Counted from the stretch's first letter, positions 1 through 9,575 are shown. The stretch: 64,000 bases of DNA from Shewanella benthica KT99 (GCF_000172075.1 NZ_ABIC01000014.1:28619-92618), one strand, 5' to 3'. Translations and numbers: made by a program. Notes: generated from the sequence alone by a model not told the origin.

Positions 1-577
1 TTAGCATGGGGGCCATGGCTAAGATTAATGCCTGAGTATAGACACTCTCTCTGGTGGCATGTCCTTGGGTCAATAGACCAATTGCCCCACCTTTTTGCTT
101 GATGTTGTTAGTGTTGAATAGTTTGTCCATCACATCTCCTAGCTCCTCACCGGCAACCAGTGACTCATAGATAGATTGAGAGATGGGGAGTTGTGCGCTA
201 CGCCCAACGGATAGTTGCTTCTGGGTGGCAACCACAGTATAGGCAAAAGTGGCTGGCCCGTATTCGAAATTATCGACGCCGCCCTCCATTGCGATAAAGA
301 GTTCGGCAACTGACTCGCCATCAGCTTGCTGCGCCGCCGTAGCGGAAAATTCTCGGCAATATTTAACTCGGTTTATGGCGCCTTCGCGGGTTTCAACATC
401 TGTCATGGGTTGGTCTGGTACGCCTGACGGGGCGTGCATACCAGTACATTCAATATCAATATCCGGAAACAGTTGGCAGATAGCGATTTTGGCTGCGTTT
501 ACTTTCACCGGGTTTTTAGAGCCGACTAATACTCTGATCTTCTTTAATTTAGTTATCTGTAGCATTTTCTTATTCAT
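1..577 (-). CDS. yjjX: YjjX-family inosine/xanthosine triphosphatase, 3' end cut by the window edge
   Basis: The family hydrolyses non-canonical purine nucleoside triphosphates (ITP, XTP) so that they are not built into nucleic acids. 192 codons are visible on the minus strand. The protein opens with a VLVGSKNPVKVNAAK stretch, the usual N-terminal substrate loop, then SGVPDQP, ETREGAINR, AMEGGVD, KGGAIGLLTQG and TRESVYTQALILA, in the order found in E. coli YjjX (about 170 residues). The C-terminal end falls just outside the window. I chose ATG 577; ATG 565 is an in-frame alternative and neither has a strong ribosome site. The N-terminus is slightly longer than in E. coli. It stands alone, divergent from sdaC with 580 bp between them. 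Confidence 0.85.
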   Translation of the reverse strand, partial: MNKKMLQITKLKKIRVLVGSKNPVKVNAAKIAICQLFPDIDIECTGMHAPSGVPDQPMTDVETREGAINRVKYCREFSATAAQQADGESVAELFIAMEGGVDNFEYGPATFAYTVVATQKQLSVGRSAQLPISQSIYESLVAGEELGDVMDKLFNTNNIKQKGGAIGLLTQGHATRESVYTQALILAMAPML

Positions 578-579
578 TC

Positions 580-1158
580 CAATCAACCTGGGGGGATTAT
601 ACCAAATTTACTGCTGCTTTATTACGGGCGGTGAGCCTTGAGTTAGTTGGTGGGGATGTATCTCGGCTTATCTAATTTGGCTTAGAAAAACTGATAGTAG
701 ATCCAGGTCGAATTCTGGTTTTTATCGAATGTATAGTGGATCACGTTTTATTTTTGGATTGAGCCAGTGATAAAGACTGTGATCTCGCTCATGTTTCATA
801 AGGTTTGTGCGGCGCCGCTTAACAGACCTGCTATTATTTGCGACTCACCTCACCTTGCCGCCTCCTCGAATAAATTTTCCAATATCACCAATAGGCAATA
901 TATGTGCCTCAAGTGTTAAATTTAGGTTCGTTTTGGTTGCGGCCGTGAGGTCGAAATAAAGATTTAGCCCATGATAATTTAGACATAGCTCCCATTATGA
1001 ACTTGTTCTGAAATTTGATGATAAAACTCCGTTCCAGATCAATTATTCAGGGCTTGACTTCTATACTCTGGCCTTGAAATTTATAGCTGCTTCCCTTTGA
1101 AAATGGTTTTAGGTGGAGTGGTTTCTGGAAACCAAAGGTGTAGAACACCTCAAAGGTA
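580..1158. other. long intergenic region between yjjX and sdaC, with two small palindromes
   Basis: No convincing ORF was found on either strand. At the sdaC end two adjacent palindromes stand out: ggtttctggaaacc (1120-1133) and aggtgt-aga-acacct (1136-1150). The second ends directly before the sdaC ribosome site, so they could be an operator or a small leader hairpin. The remainder looks like ordinary AT-rich leader sequence. Confidence 0.5.
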
Positions 1159-1164
1159 ATGTTT

Positions 1165-2457
1165 ATGCAGCAAGAAGCGACCGTCTCTCCAGTCAATGGA
1201 GCCGGAACCCAAGTAAACCCAACCGCCAGTCAGAGCTGGACAGGTAAAGATACCACTTGGATGTTGAGTCTGTTCGGTACAGCCGTTGGTGCTGGTATCC
1301 TTTTTCTCCCAATAAATGCAGGTATGGGCGGTTTCTGGCCGCTGGTGATGATGGCCTTGGTTATCGGTCCTATGACCTATCTAGCTCATCGTGGCTTGTC
1401 ACGTTTTGTCTGCGCTTCTGAGAAGCCGGGCAGTGACATTACCGATGTGGTGGAAGAGTTTTTTGGTGTCGGTGCTGGTAAGGCGATCACCTTGCTCTAT
1501 TTTTGCGCCATCTTTCCGATTGTATTGATCTATGGCGTGGGGATTACCAATACCGTAGACAGTTTCATCGTTAATCAACTGGATATGGCATCGCCTCCAC
1601 GTTGGATGTTATCGGGCTTGCTTATCATTGCCATGATGTCTGTGATGATATCCGGTGAGAAGTTAATGCTCAAGGTGACTCAGTTCCTAGTTTATCCTTT
1701 GGTGGGTATTTTAGTCTTTATGTCCCTGTACCTGATTCCAAGCTGGAAAATGGACGCCTTAACCCAGGTTCCGTCAGTGGGGGACTTCCTGGGGACCGTA
1801 TGGTTAACGATTCCGGTATTGGTTTTTGCCTTTAACCACTCTCCTGCAATTTCTCAGTTCTCAGTGGCGCTCAAACGTGAACATGGTAAAGATGCATCGA
1901 AGAAAGCCGATGTAATTCTGCGTAACACCAGTATGATGTTAGTCGGTTTCGTCATGTTGTTCGTGTTCTCTTGTGTTCTCTCTTTGAGTCCGGAACAACT
2001 TGCCGAGTCTAAGGCGCAAAACTTACCGATTCTTTCTTATCTGGCTAACATTCACTCAAGCGGCTTCGTCAGCTACTTCGGTCCTATCATAGCTGTGATA
2101 GCCATCGTTTCTTCATTCTTCGGTCACTACATGGGTGCGACAGAAGGCATGAAAGGCATCATCACTAAGCAGTTACGTAGCAGCAATAAGCAAGTTTCAG
2201 ACAAGAAAGTAGATAAGTTTATCCTTGTGTTCATGTTCGTCAGCATCTGGGGCGTGGCCATCATCAACCCAAGTATCTTAGGCATGATTGAGGCGCTTGG
2301 TGGTCCAATCATAGCCGCGATTCTTTATCTGATGCCTATGTATGCTATCTACAAGGTACCGGCACTCAAGGCCTACCGTGGCCGAATTAGCAATATCTTC
2401 GTTGTTATTGCGGGTCTGCTGGCAATGACTGCCATTCTGTTCGGTATGTTGTCTTAA
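1165..2457 (+). CDS. sdaC: Serine (HAAAP family) permease SdaC-like
   Basis: Inner-membrane proton-coupled amino-acid importer of the hydroxy/aromatic amino acid permease family, most like the serine permease SdaC. About 430 residues with some eleven hydrophobic segments. The first contains [18 protein letters not shown], a signature of this family, and [20 protein letters not shown] follows in the middle. I prefer ATG 1165 because the AAAGGT ribosome site lies about 8 bases before it; ATG 1159 is too close. It is followed by the remnant of an L-serine dehydratase gene, the enzyme that normally deaminates imported serine, which supports serine as substrate. Without that partner the permease would have to feed another serine-using enzyme elsewhere. 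Confidence 0.88.
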   Translation: MQQEATVSPVNGAGTQVNPTASQSWTGKDTTWMLSLFGTAVGAGILFLPINAGMGGFWPLVMMALVIGPMTYLAHRGLSRFVCASEKPGSDITDVVEEFFGVGAGKAITLLYFCAIFPIVLIYGVGITNTVDSFIVNQLDMASPPRWMLSGLLIIAMMSVMISGEKLMLKVTQFLVYPLVGILVFMSLYLIPSWKMDALTQVPSVGDFLGTVWLTIPVLVFAFNHSPAISQFSVALKREHGKDASKKADVILRNTSMMLVGFVMLFVFSCVLSLSPEQLAESKAQNLPILSYLANIHSSGFVSYFGPIIAVIAIVSSFFGHYMGATEGMKGIITKQLRSSNKQVSDKKVDKFILVFMFVSIWGVAIINPSILGMIEALGGPIIAAILYLMPMYAIYKVPALKAYRGRISNIFVVIAGLLAMTAILFGMLS

Positions 2458-2511
2458 GTTCTCCGTTTTCATCTCTTTATAACGTTCGGTTATTCGGGTC
2501 AGTCTCAAATT

Positions 2512-2844
2512 TTGGGACTGACCCTCCTCATTTCACCTGCCACTATCAGTGAGATTGAGCAGAGCTGTAGTCTCTTGTTAGGTACAGAGGCCCACAGGGG
2601 CGATTTCTCGCAAGATGCCGTCACCTTCCATAAGTATGCATTGAAACTCCATGAGAACGGCATGTCGATTCATGCCTGGGTTAAAGATAACTGTATCTTT
2701 AGTAAGACCTACTATTCAACCGGTGGTGGCTCTATCGTCGATGAAGAGCACTTAGGTTTAACGGGGGCTAGCCCCTCAGGTGTGCATTGTCGCGAAACTA
2801 GCCAAGGTGGTTTAGCCATCAAGGTAACGAGTATCTGCGCTTAA
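2512..2844 (+). pseudogene. sdaA: Remnant of L-serine dehydratase (sdaA), N-terminus and central region deleted
   Basis: The 110-codon frame aligns with two separate parts of E. coli-type SdaA. Its first ~80 residues match the beta domain: LKLHENGMSIHAW, then SKTYYSTGGGSIVDEEHLG, against LPLHENGMQIHAY and SKTYYSIGGGFIVDEEHFG. After a few residues it jumps to CRETSQGGLAIKV, the extreme C-terminus of the family (YRETSRGGLAIKV). The N-terminal SSSHT loop and the whole central region with the Fe-S cysteines are absent, so it cannot be active. The junction kept the reading frame. The only start is a TTG with no clear ribosome site. It lies directly after sdaC, as expected for an old serine uptake and catabolism pair. 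Confidence 0.85.
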
Positions 2845-2879
2845 AAGATAGTTGCTTGTTTCTTCGCTTATTCTCGTTT

Positions 2880-2949
2880 TCTCGCAGCGAAGCGCTCTAG
2901 CAGGGAACTCGTTCCCGCGAACGTCCTCGAAGCGCAGCGTTCGTTCTCG
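2880..2949. repeat. Short palindromic (REP-like) sequence
   Basis: About 70 bases between the sdaA remnant and the GNAT gene contain nested palindromes: gcagggaac-tc-gttcccgc in the centre, flanked by agcgaagcgct and cgaagcgcagcg. The arrangement resembles dispersed extragenic palindromes, but no second copy is visible in this window. It could also act as a bidirectional terminator between the two convergent units. Confidence 0.45.
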
Positions 2950-3429
2950 CTATTTCTCTTCGTACATTAGATAATAACTCTGCTCCATCCCCAGTGCTTG
3001 ATAGGTTTGTTGCGCCTTGGTATTTTCTTGCTCTACGTAGAGTCTGAAACTTGCAGCGCCACCATTCTCTGCTGCTATGTTCTTAACCTGTTGGTATAGC
3101 TTGCCATAGATACCCTGGCGGCGATTCTCCGGACGGATATAGACACTCTGGATCCAGTAGTAATTTAGCGCGCGCCAATCGCTCCATTCGAATGTCACCA
3201 TCAGAGAACCCACTATCTCGCCATCGGCTTCGGCGACCAGATAGAAGCCTTTTTCTGGCTCCGAGAGTAAGGCGTTGACGCCTTTTGTCAGTAGAGCTTC
3301 ATCCAGTGATAGGTTTTCGGTTTCCAATGCCATCGCTTGGTTGAATCGAACCAGTGCCGCCAGATCCGATTGCTGGCCTTTTCTTAATTGCATACTGGGT
3401 TGTACATTTGATTTCACACTTGAATGCAT
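2950..3429 (-). CDS. GNAT-family N-acetyltransferase
   Basis: 159 residues. The GNAT acetyl-CoA binding turn is visible as RPENRRQGIYGKL (about residues 99-111), preceded by a beta-rich stretch with VAEADGEIVGSLMVTFEWSDW. The C-terminal FRLYVEQENTKAQQTYQALGM matches the usual final helix and strand, where bound acetyl-CoA is contacted. The substrate cannot be read from sequence. Single gene, ATG start at 3429. Confidence 0.82.
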   Translation of the reverse strand: MHSSVKSNVQPSMQLRKGQQSDLAALVRFNQAMALETENLSLDEALLTKGVNALLSEPEKGFYLVAEADGEIVGSLMVTFEWSDWRALNYYWIQSVYIRPENRRQGIYGKLYQQVKNIAAENGGAASFRLYVEQENTKAQQTYQALGMEQSYYLMYEEK

Positions 3430-3690
3430 GGTGGTCTAGCTCCATTTTTTGCAGATACTCTAGCATGTCTCCGAGCTTAATTTGACGAATCATGTACGAA
3501 TTTTTATTCGATTAAAGTCCCTAGGGTTTGTTAAGTGTTTTTGCAGCAATATAGCTAGCTTATGTAGAATAACTAGACTGAACGAGTTCTACCCTTTACT
3601 GCAAAATAACCATGAAAGGTCAATTGCCCTAACTCTGCTAGACTTTTACTATTGGCTCAAGAGAAGTCGACTCAAGAGAAAGAGGCGCCT

Positions 3691-4122
3691 ATGGCATCAG
3701 TCCAGCATAAATATCGCGTTCATCGCTTAGCGGTTAAGCCCTGTTCCCATTGTTATGTGAGAGTCAGAAGCAGAGGTGAGAACTTACACTCATTGTTTAG
3801 GCGAATGGCGGCTAATCAAGATAGACTCATTACGGGAGAAGGGACTGATATTCACCGTGCTGATGTTAAACTGGCTAGGCTTGAGCCGACAAATCTCGAG
3901 AAACACAAGCTGATTCACTTGGTTCTTACCCTAATTACTTTCGGTGCCTGGGGGCTTGTCTGGTGGTGGTTAATCTTAAAATCTGAAGGGAAAACGGATC
4001 AACTTTTTCGTGGATTTGATGATGCTTATTGGAGTTATCTCATAGAGCGGGAGCAGCCTCCTGCATCACTTCATAAAATGAAAGTCGCTCAAGAGACAGA
4101 GACTGGACATTTCGATGCCTGA
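3691..4122 (+). CDS. Hypothetical small membrane protein with CxxC motif
   Basis: 143 residues from ATG 3691, chosen because AAAGAGG lies six bases before it; an upstream in-frame ATG (3652) lacks a ribosome site. The N-terminal part is basic and contains CSHC. A single hydrophobic segment follows KHKLIHL and reads LVLTLITFGAWGLVWWWLIL (about residues 91-110), then a charged tail. I do not recognise the family; the KHxxxHLxLTxxTxGxW pattern recurs in small one-helix proteins. A strong terminator follows at 4177. Confidence 0.6.
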   Translation: MASVQHKYRVHRLAVKPCSHCYVRVRSRGENLHSLFRRMAANQDRLITGEGTDIHRADVKLARLEPTNLEKHKLIHLVLTLITFGAWGLVWWWLILKSEGKTDQLFRGFDDAYWSYLIEREQPPASLHKMKVAQETETGHFDA

Positions 4123-4176
4123 TCTAGATGGCTTAATCTAGGTGGTTTAATCAACATCAGTTAGTGACACATAACC

Positions 4177-4202
4177 AAAAACCGCCATGAGGCGGTTTTT
4201 TA
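4177..4202. terminator. Bidirectional rho-independent terminator
   Basis: aaaaaccgcc-atga-ggcggtttttt: a 6-bp GC stem flanked by A and T runs, between the convergent hypothetical gene and the META lipoprotein gene. It can serve both strands. Confidence 0.85.
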
Positions 4203-4261
4203 CATTATTCATTTTGCTTTTATTTATTTTTTTCCTGTCACAGCTAGCCGATAAAATGGTA

Positions 4262-4675
4262 TTAGAGCTTACTCAATACAAATTGAGTTTTCCCATTGGC
4301 GTCTTTCAATACCAGCTGACTTTTGACTATTTGACCCGAAATGACCCTGGGCATAGCGGTCATGACTCTTTGCTCCTGATCCATCAATGCATCGACACAG
4401 GCTTTCATCGTGCTCCCTTCTGGGGAAAGTGTGATCGATGACCCTTGCAGTGAATATTCACCAAAGAAGCTGTTACAACTGTTATTACCACTCAGTTTGC
4501 CTTCTGGGCTAAAGATGAGTTGAGCCGGACTGTAATCGATGACAGGATGACCTGCGATTACTTCTATATGCCAGGTTCCAGTTAGTTCTATTTCCAGAAA
4601 CTCAGGCTCTGCAGTGCTTTGGCAGGCGGATAATGCGAAGAATGTGGTGGCGATCAAAAAAGATTTTACAGACAT
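4262..4675 (-). CDS. META-domain (HslJ-like) lipoprotein
   Basis: 137 residues from ATG 4675, chosen because it gives a clean lipoprotein signal MSVKSFLIATTFFALSAC with a lipobox cysteine at residue 18; the longer frame to 4819 would bury it. The mature part is a META domain: GTWHIEVIAG, IFSPEGKLSGNNSCNSFFGEYSLQG and STMKAC are the standard strands of HslJ-type proteins, including the paired cysteines. The family is linked to heat and envelope stress and novobiocin tolerance in E. coli, though its biochemical role is unclear. Predicted outer-membrane or periplasmic location. Confidence 0.8.
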   Translation of the reverse strand: MSVKSFLIATTFFALSACQSTAEPEFLEIELTGTWHIEVIAGHPVIDYSPAQLIFSPEGKLSGNNSCNSFFGEYSLQGSSITLSPEGSTMKACVDALMDQEQRVMTAMPRVISGQIVKSQLVLKDANGKTQFVLSKL

Positions 4676-4841
4676 GACTAGGATCCCAATAAATTTATGC
4701 TTATATTGTGGCAAGTTTAGAACAAGATAAACAGCGAAAACTCGATATGAGGGCTTAAAGTGTAATGAAAGCTTTAAAAATATTAGATTGGATAGCTTAC
4801 TGATGTTTCTTAGTGGCATGGAGATAATAATCAGACTAGCG

Positions 4842-5786
4842 CTATTTTGTTGTTTTTTTCCGTTCGAGTTGATTCAGCTTTAGACTCTTTATGGCCTGCT
4901 GCTGCATAGGGACAAGGCTGATTTGAATATCTGGGGTGAAGTAACTCTGCCCTATGGCTAAGTTTAAATTCTGGCCTTCTTTGGCGAACTGTTTCTTCAG
5001 TCTTAATACCAGTGAGTCTAGGTTTGATTCATTGTCGATGAAACAAAGAATAATAAATTGGTTATGACTTATTCTTGCCGAAACATCCGCCTCTCTTAAA
5101 CTGTTATGGATTATCCTAGCGATTATGCGCAGCCTCTGCGCATTCGATTCTGTTTGTCCTTCTGTCAACTCATCGAAAAGTGCTTCGACTAAGATTATCC
5201 CCGCGTGAGAGCCAAAACGTCGACTTAGACTCAATTGTCTTGGTGCCATCAGGTTAAAACCATATTGATTAAGCATGCAGGTCTGTTCGTCTTGTACCGA
5301 TAGCATCTGTACTTTTATCATCAAGAATAGATGTTTAAGTTCCGCCTGAATTAAAGATTTAGTGGTTTCTATCAGAGGGGCGAGATGTTCTTGAAATCTA
5401 TTCTGCTCAGGATCACAGATCAATATACAGCTAAAGAGCTCACCATCTGGCCAGTAAATTAATTGACATATCACCTGTTGAAACTGAGACAGAGCAGAAT
5501 TAAACTCATTGCCTTTTACATGAAATTGGCCATAACCACTCTGAGATTCAACCAGCTTTAATAATCCAGCATCGAAAAATGTTGTCCCCCCATTAAGCTT
5601 GTAATCTTGGCTCTGCTGAGCGCAAACAACTTGAAAACTATTATCGGCTAATTGCAATATCAGGCTAGCTTGTGAATGATAGAAACTGGTCAAGAGATCC
5701 ATTTGTTGCTGCCATCTGGGCAAGCTGATCGCTGGATGATCTTGTTCTCTTAGCCAGAGTTGGTGATAATTGCTTTGGGCTAGCAT
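4842..5786 (-). CDS. GAF-like plus degenerate GGDEF-domain protein (paralogue A)
   Basis: 314 residues, no signal peptide or membrane segment. The N-terminal half (about 20-150) has GAF-like strands with LIYWPDGELFSCILICD. The C-terminal half follows the GGDEF fold: CMLNQYGF stands where diguanylate cyclases have LTGLxNRRGF, and READVSARISHNQFIILC stands where they have RxxDxxARxGGDEFxxL. The active-site GGDEF is therefore SHNQF, and the metal- and GTP-binding residues are gone. It cannot be a normal cyclase; a sensory or binding role is inferred. It is a tandem paralogue of the gene upstream at 5922-6893. Confidence 0.75.
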   Translation of the reverse strand: MLAQSNYHQLWLREQDHPAISLPRWQQQMDLLTSFYHSQASLILQLADNSFQVVCAQQSQDYKLNGGTTFFDAGLLKLVESQSGYGQFHVKGNEFNSALSQFQQVICQLIYWPDGELFSCILICDPEQNRFQEHLAPLIETTKSLIQAELKHLFLMIKVQMLSVQDEQTCMLNQYGFNLMAPRQLSLSRRFGSHAGIILVEALFDELTEGQTESNAQRLRIIARIIHNSLREADVSARISHNQFIILCFIDNESNLDSLVLRLKKQFAKEGQNLNLAIGQSYFTPDIQISLVPMQQQAIKSLKLNQLERKKTTK

Positions 5787-5921
5787 GAGACTTCTCTCTT
5801 AGTTATTTTATCTGTACTAAAATCACTTTTATCATATGAATAGCAATTAAATGAGTATGGGTTTACATCAGGAATTAGGCCTGAGAAGGAAATCGTCAAG
5901 CCTATCTGTAGAGTGTATTTT

Positions 5922-6893
5922 TCAGATCGTTGCGGAGTCTTTTAGTTTGGCTTCTTGAACTGCTAACTTAAGTTGTTCAGATTTTAGTCCTTTTTTGGAT
6001 TTTTCAAGCATGGGGGCGAGTTTAAGTACCGAATCTGGTGTGAAATAATTATAACTTGAATCGATTTTAAGTTGATCGTTTTGTTGAAAAATCAGCTTGT
6101 CGACTCGCTGACCTATATGGAGAATATCCCTCTCTGAATCGACAAATACCAGCACGACAAACTGATGGTCACTGTAATGGGCTGCAATATCGGCCGTTCT
6201 TATTGTATCCTGAATGATACGGCCTAATAATCTATGATGCTTTTCTTCTATATGCTCTATGGTGTGAACCGAGTAAAGTTCAAAGAAGATGATGCCAGCA
6301 TGGGCGCCGAAACGTCGCCCTAAACTAAGCTGTCTCGGTGCCATCATGATAAAACCATATTGGTTCAACATGCCGGTCTCTCGATCACGCATGGATAAAG
6401 ATTCTATTCGTTGAGTTTGGCAGTAAAGAGTCAGCTCTTGTTGAAGCAATATCTGGAAAGGTTCCAACATAAATGAGTTCGATACTGAAGTGGATGCTTT
6501 GGCATTCAACACACAGATACAGCCGAAATGTGTGCCATCTGGCCAGAGAATTGGGCGAGTTAATAAGGTTTTGGCTTGATCGAACTCTTCATGTAGATCG
6601 ACGTGATTATGATTGGTTAAATCGATATTTAAACCATCGGGTAGCGAGCGCACTAGGCGCTGGAAAACTTTATGATCTCTATCGAAGCTAGTACCGGTAG
6701 TAAACTGTCTGGACTGGCTAATAGAGCTAACGATAACTTCAAAGTTGCTCCCGGTTTCTTGGATGATAAATACCACATTGGCTGCATAATAACGTTTCAT
6801 CAATTCGCACTGGTGCATCCAGCGAACTAAGTTCAGCTGGGTATTATCACTTTTAAGTAAACTAATACTGGTATCGACATTTTCGGGGAGCAT
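5922..6893 (-). CDS. GAF-like plus degenerate GGDEF-domain protein (paralogue B)
   Basis: 323 residues, same architecture as the downstream neighbour. Shared stretches include WPDGTHFGCICV in the GAF-like part, GMLNQYGFIMMAPRQLSLGRRFG at the start of the GGDEF-like part and YFTPD near the end. The signature loop reads IRTADIAAHYSDHQFVVLVF, so GGDEF is replaced by SDHQF. Both copies share the degenerate MLNQYGF segment, so the loss precedes the duplication. The two genes are 135 bp apart in the same direction and may be co-transcribed. Likely a nucleotide- or protein-binding regulatory protein; the ligand is unknown. Confidence 0.75.
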   Translation of the reverse strand: MLPENVDTSISLLKSDNTQLNLVRWMHQCELMKRYYAANVVFIIQETGSNFEVIVSSISQSRQFTTGTSFDRDHKVFQRLVRSLPDGLNIDLTNHNHVDLHEEFDQAKTLLTRPILWPDGTHFGCICVLNAKASTSVSNSFMLEPFQILLQQELTLYCQTQRIESLSMRDRETGMLNQYGFIMMAPRQLSLGRRFGAHAGIIFFELYSVHTIEHIEEKHHRLLGRIIQDTIRTADIAAHYSDHQFVVLVFVDSERDILHIGQRVDKLIFQQNDQLKIDSSYNYFTPDSVLKLAPMLEKSKKGLKSEQLKLAVQEAKLKDSATI

Positions 6894-7073
6894 GGGAACC
6901 TAGACAAAGTCATCACGTTATTTGGTTAATTGTGGTAGCCAGAACGTTATTATGCAAATGGATGGGAGTTTAGGCATTTTCCGAGAGCGGATAATTAGCC
7001 TAGGACTATGGGGTATTAGTATATAATCATGGCTAACTTGTTTATTCATCATTAAAAGGTCAATACCTGCACC

Positions 7074-7640
7074 ATGAACATCAGACTAGCCCGTATGGGT
7101 GATCTCAAGCAGTTGGTAGAGCTCGAACGAATCCATCTTAATGACGAGCTCAGTGACGGAGCACAAGCTTACGCATTAGATGGGCAAGCTTTTGGGGAAG
7201 CCGAGTTGAGACAGCTGATTGACTCCCATTGGATCTGTGTTGCTGAGCGAAAACCTGACCGTCTCGATGGGCAAAACGGTGAGATAGTGGGTTATGTTAT
7301 TGCGGGAGCCTGGTCGTTTTTTGAATCTTGGCCTGTGTACCGGCATATTCTTAAGAGATTAAAGGAGTTTAGTCTTGGCGGGGTTAAGTTAACCAAGAGT
7401 AATTCATGTCAATATGGTCCTATCTGGATTAAGAAAGAATATCGTGGCCAAGGTGTTTTTGAGGCTCTGGTCAGTGAGATAAAAACCCATGTACAAGCTC
7501 AATTCCCCTTTATGCTGACCTTTATCGCCGAAGATAATATGGCTTCATTTTCGGCACACACCCATAAAGCATCGATGCAGGTGTTGGATTTTTTTACCTT
7601 CGATGACAGAGACTATTATCTGTTAGCCCTATCTACTTGA
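7074..7640 (+). CDS. GNAT-family N-acetyltransferase
   Basis: 188 residues starting at ATG 7074. The GNAT acetyl-CoA binding loop is seen as KKEYRGQGVFEAL (about residues 120-132), preceded by GPIWI and followed by an F-rich final region with SAHTHKASMQVLDFF. The first 60 residues form the usual alpha1-alpha2 region (MNIRLARMGDLKQLVELE). It resembles stand-alone GNATs annotated only at family level. The next gene begins 54 bp later in the same direction, so the two could form an operon. Confidence 0.8.
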   Translation: MNIRLARMGDLKQLVELERIHLNDELSDGAQAYALDGQAFGEAELRQLIDSHWICVAERKPDRLDGQNGEIVGYVIAGAWSFFESWPVYRHILKRLKEFSLGGVKLTKSNSCQYGPIWIKKEYRGQGVFEALVSEIKTHVQAQFPFMLTFIAEDNMASFSAHTHKASMQVLDFFTFDDRDYYLLALST

Positions 7641-7693
7641 GTAAATAAACAAAATTCAATCAGCTTGAATGAACCTCCACAGGTAATGTGATT

Positions 7694-8206
7694 ATGAATT
7701 CTGCACCAGATAAACAAGTATTACAGCAAGTTCAAAGTTTACTCGCGCCCTATGCCAGAGAGTCGCTGTCGGCTTTCGATAATATGAAGTTAGTCATTGC
7801 TGTTATTGCTGCAGATGCGGAGAAGAGAGTCGATGATTCAATTAAACTTGAGTCTGGCATTGCCTATGAAGTGACTCTGTGTAGAGGTGATCACTCGGAT
7901 ATTGAAGGGGGTAAGGACGAGTTCAGTGAGCAATTTTACTGTGTGCAATGGCAAAATATTTGGATCAATTGTGGCCTCATCAATGATTACAGCGCGTCGA
8001 TTCAGTTACTAACTCATGATGACAAGGTGCTGCACATTAAGCAGTCTGATACCTCTGATGACAAAAATGAACATGCCATTGGTAAAGGGACACTGGATAT
8101 TATGCATATAGAGACGTCCTCATTGAGGCAAGTGAATGTGCCGCTATTATCGCTACAACAAGTTGAATTCATGTGTATGGAGTATGCGCATTTTGACCAT
8201 TGCTAG
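7694..8206 (+). CDS. Hypothetical cytoplasmic protein
   Basis: 170 residues from ATG 7694 (GTG 7688 is a possible alternative; the ACAGGT ribosome site at 7679-7684 fits either). No signal peptide or membrane segment, acidic, with one CRGDHSD and several isolated cysteines. No family recognised. It follows the GNAT gene by 54 bp and is followed by a terminator shared with metK. Confidence 0.5.
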   Translation: MNSAPDKQVLQQVQSLLAPYARESLSAFDNMKLVIAVIAADAEKRVDDSIKLESGIAYEVTLCRGDHSDIEGGKDEFSEQFYCVQWQNIWINCGLINDYSASIQLLTHDDKVLHIKQSDTSDDKNEHAIGKGTLDIMHIETSSLRQVNVPLLSLQQVEFMCMEYAHFDHC

Positions 8207-8360
8207 ATTTATAGACTCTAGTCACACTTGATTCTTACCGATTAAATGCTCTCCAATAGAGTGAAGTCCTTAAAAGGGCAAGGAGTACCAATTTTCCAAG
8301 GTTGCTTGCCATTGTCTCTCCAAAAATAGTGTTAGCAATAAAGACATTGGCAAAAGACAT

Positions 8361-8386
8361 AAAAAAACCGCCTCTCGGCGGTTTTT
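8361..8386. terminator. Bidirectional rho-independent terminator
   Basis: aaaaaaaccgcc-tct-cggcggttttt: stem of ACCGCC with CGGCGGT and runs of A and T on the two sides. It sits between the convergent hypothetical gene and metK and can end transcripts from both. Confidence 0.88.
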
Positions 8387-8420
8387 AAGGTTTAACCCTC
8401 GTTAGACGGGTTAAACAAAT

Positions 8421-9575
8421 TTATAGCTTAGCATCCTCTTTCAGTGCCTCGGCTTTATCGGTACGTTCCCAAGGGAACTCATTACGACCGAAGTGACCGT
8501 ATGCCGCTGTAGCTTGATAGATTGGACGAGCCAGGTCTAGCATCTCGGTCAGGCCATAGGGGCGTAGGTCGAAGTGCTCACGTACCAAGGCTATCAAGCG
8601 CTCTTCAGATATCTTGCTAGTGCCGAAAGTTTCAATGCTGATAGAAGTTGGCTCGGCAACACCTATGGCGTAGGAAAGCTGCAGCTCACAGCGATCGGCA
8701 AGACCCGCAGCAACTATATTTTTAGCCACATAACGTGCCGCGTATGCCGCACTGCGATCGACTTTGGAAGGATCTTTACCCGAGAATGCACCGCCACCAT
8801 GGCGAGCCATGCCGCCGTATGTGTCAACGATGATCTTACGACCCGTTAGGCCACAATCACCTACTGGGCCACCGATAACAAAACGGCCTGTTGGGTTGAT
8901 GAAGTATTTAGTGTCTTTAGATAACCACTTAGCCGGTAATACTGGCTTGATGATGGTTTCCATCACACCTTCAATCAGGTCTGACTGGTTTACGCTGTCA
9001 CAGTGTTGAGTCGAGAGTACGACGGCGTCGATACCTGCGATGCTGCCATCGTTATTATAAGCAAACGTTACCTGACTCTTCGCATCTGGACGTAACCAAG
9101 GCAGGGTCTTGTCTTTACGAACTTCGGATTGACGCTTCACCAGTGCGTGTGCATAAGTGATAGGCGCAGGCATGAGTACGTCGGTTTCGTTGTTGGCATA
9201 ACCAAACATTAGCCCTTGGTCACCGGCTCCTTGCTCTTTAGGATCGCCGCGGTCAACACCTTGGTTGATGTCTGGAGACTGTTTACCAATGACATTTAAT
9301 ATAGCGCAAGAATCGGCATCGAAGCCCATATCAGAATGTGTGTAACCAATTTCACGTACAGTCTTACGGGTGATCTCTTCGATATCGACCCAAGCAGAAG
9401 TCGTGACTTCACCACCGACCATGACCATACCGGTCTTTACATAAGTTTCGCAGGCAACTCTAGCCTTAGGATCTTGCTCCAGGATTGCGTCCAATACCGC
9501 ATCAGAAATCTGATCGGCGATTTTATCGGGATGCCCCTCTGAGACTGACTCGGAGGTAAACAGGTGCTGTGCCAT
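8421..9575 (-). CDS. metK: S-adenosylmethionine synthetase
   Basis: Makes S-adenosylmethionine from methionine and ATP in the cytoplasm. 384 residues from ATG 9575, the same length as the E. coli enzyme; the five-codon extension to 9590 was rejected because homologues begin [21 protein letters not shown]. Visible motifs: [13 protein letters not shown] near the N-terminus, the ATP-binding [12 protein letters not shown], the phosphate loop [19 protein letters not shown] and the C-terminal YGHFGR. The divergent promoter region carries MetJ-type operator boxes (9613-9636), so repression by MetJ and SAM is expected. Confidence 0.97.
   Translation of the reverse strand: MAQHLFTSESVSEGHPDKIADQISDAVLDAILEQDPKARVACETYVKTGMVMVGGEVTTSAWVDIEEITRKTVREIGYTHSDMGFDADSCAILNVIGKQSPDINQGVDRGDPKEQGAGDQGLMFGYANNETDVLMPAPITYAHALVKRQSEVRKDKTLPWLRPDAKSQVTFAYNNDGSIAGIDAVVLSTQHCDSVNQSDLIEGVMETIIKPVLPAKWLSKDTKYFINPTGRFVIGGPVGDCGLTGRKIIVDTYGGMARHGGGAFSGKDPSKVDRSAAYAARYVAKNIVAAGLADRCELQLSYAIGVAEPTSISIETFGTSKISEERLIALVREHFDLRPYGLTEMLDLARPIYQATAAYGHFGRNEFPWERTDKAEALKEDAKL

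Noticed and set aside
249..641. 130-codon plus-strand ORF
   Set aside because: It is the antisense shadow of the minus-strand YjjX gene, which matches its family over the whole length.
3482..3730. 82-codon plus-strand ORF
   Set aside because: No ribosome site or family resemblance, and it overlaps the start of the better supported 3691 gene.
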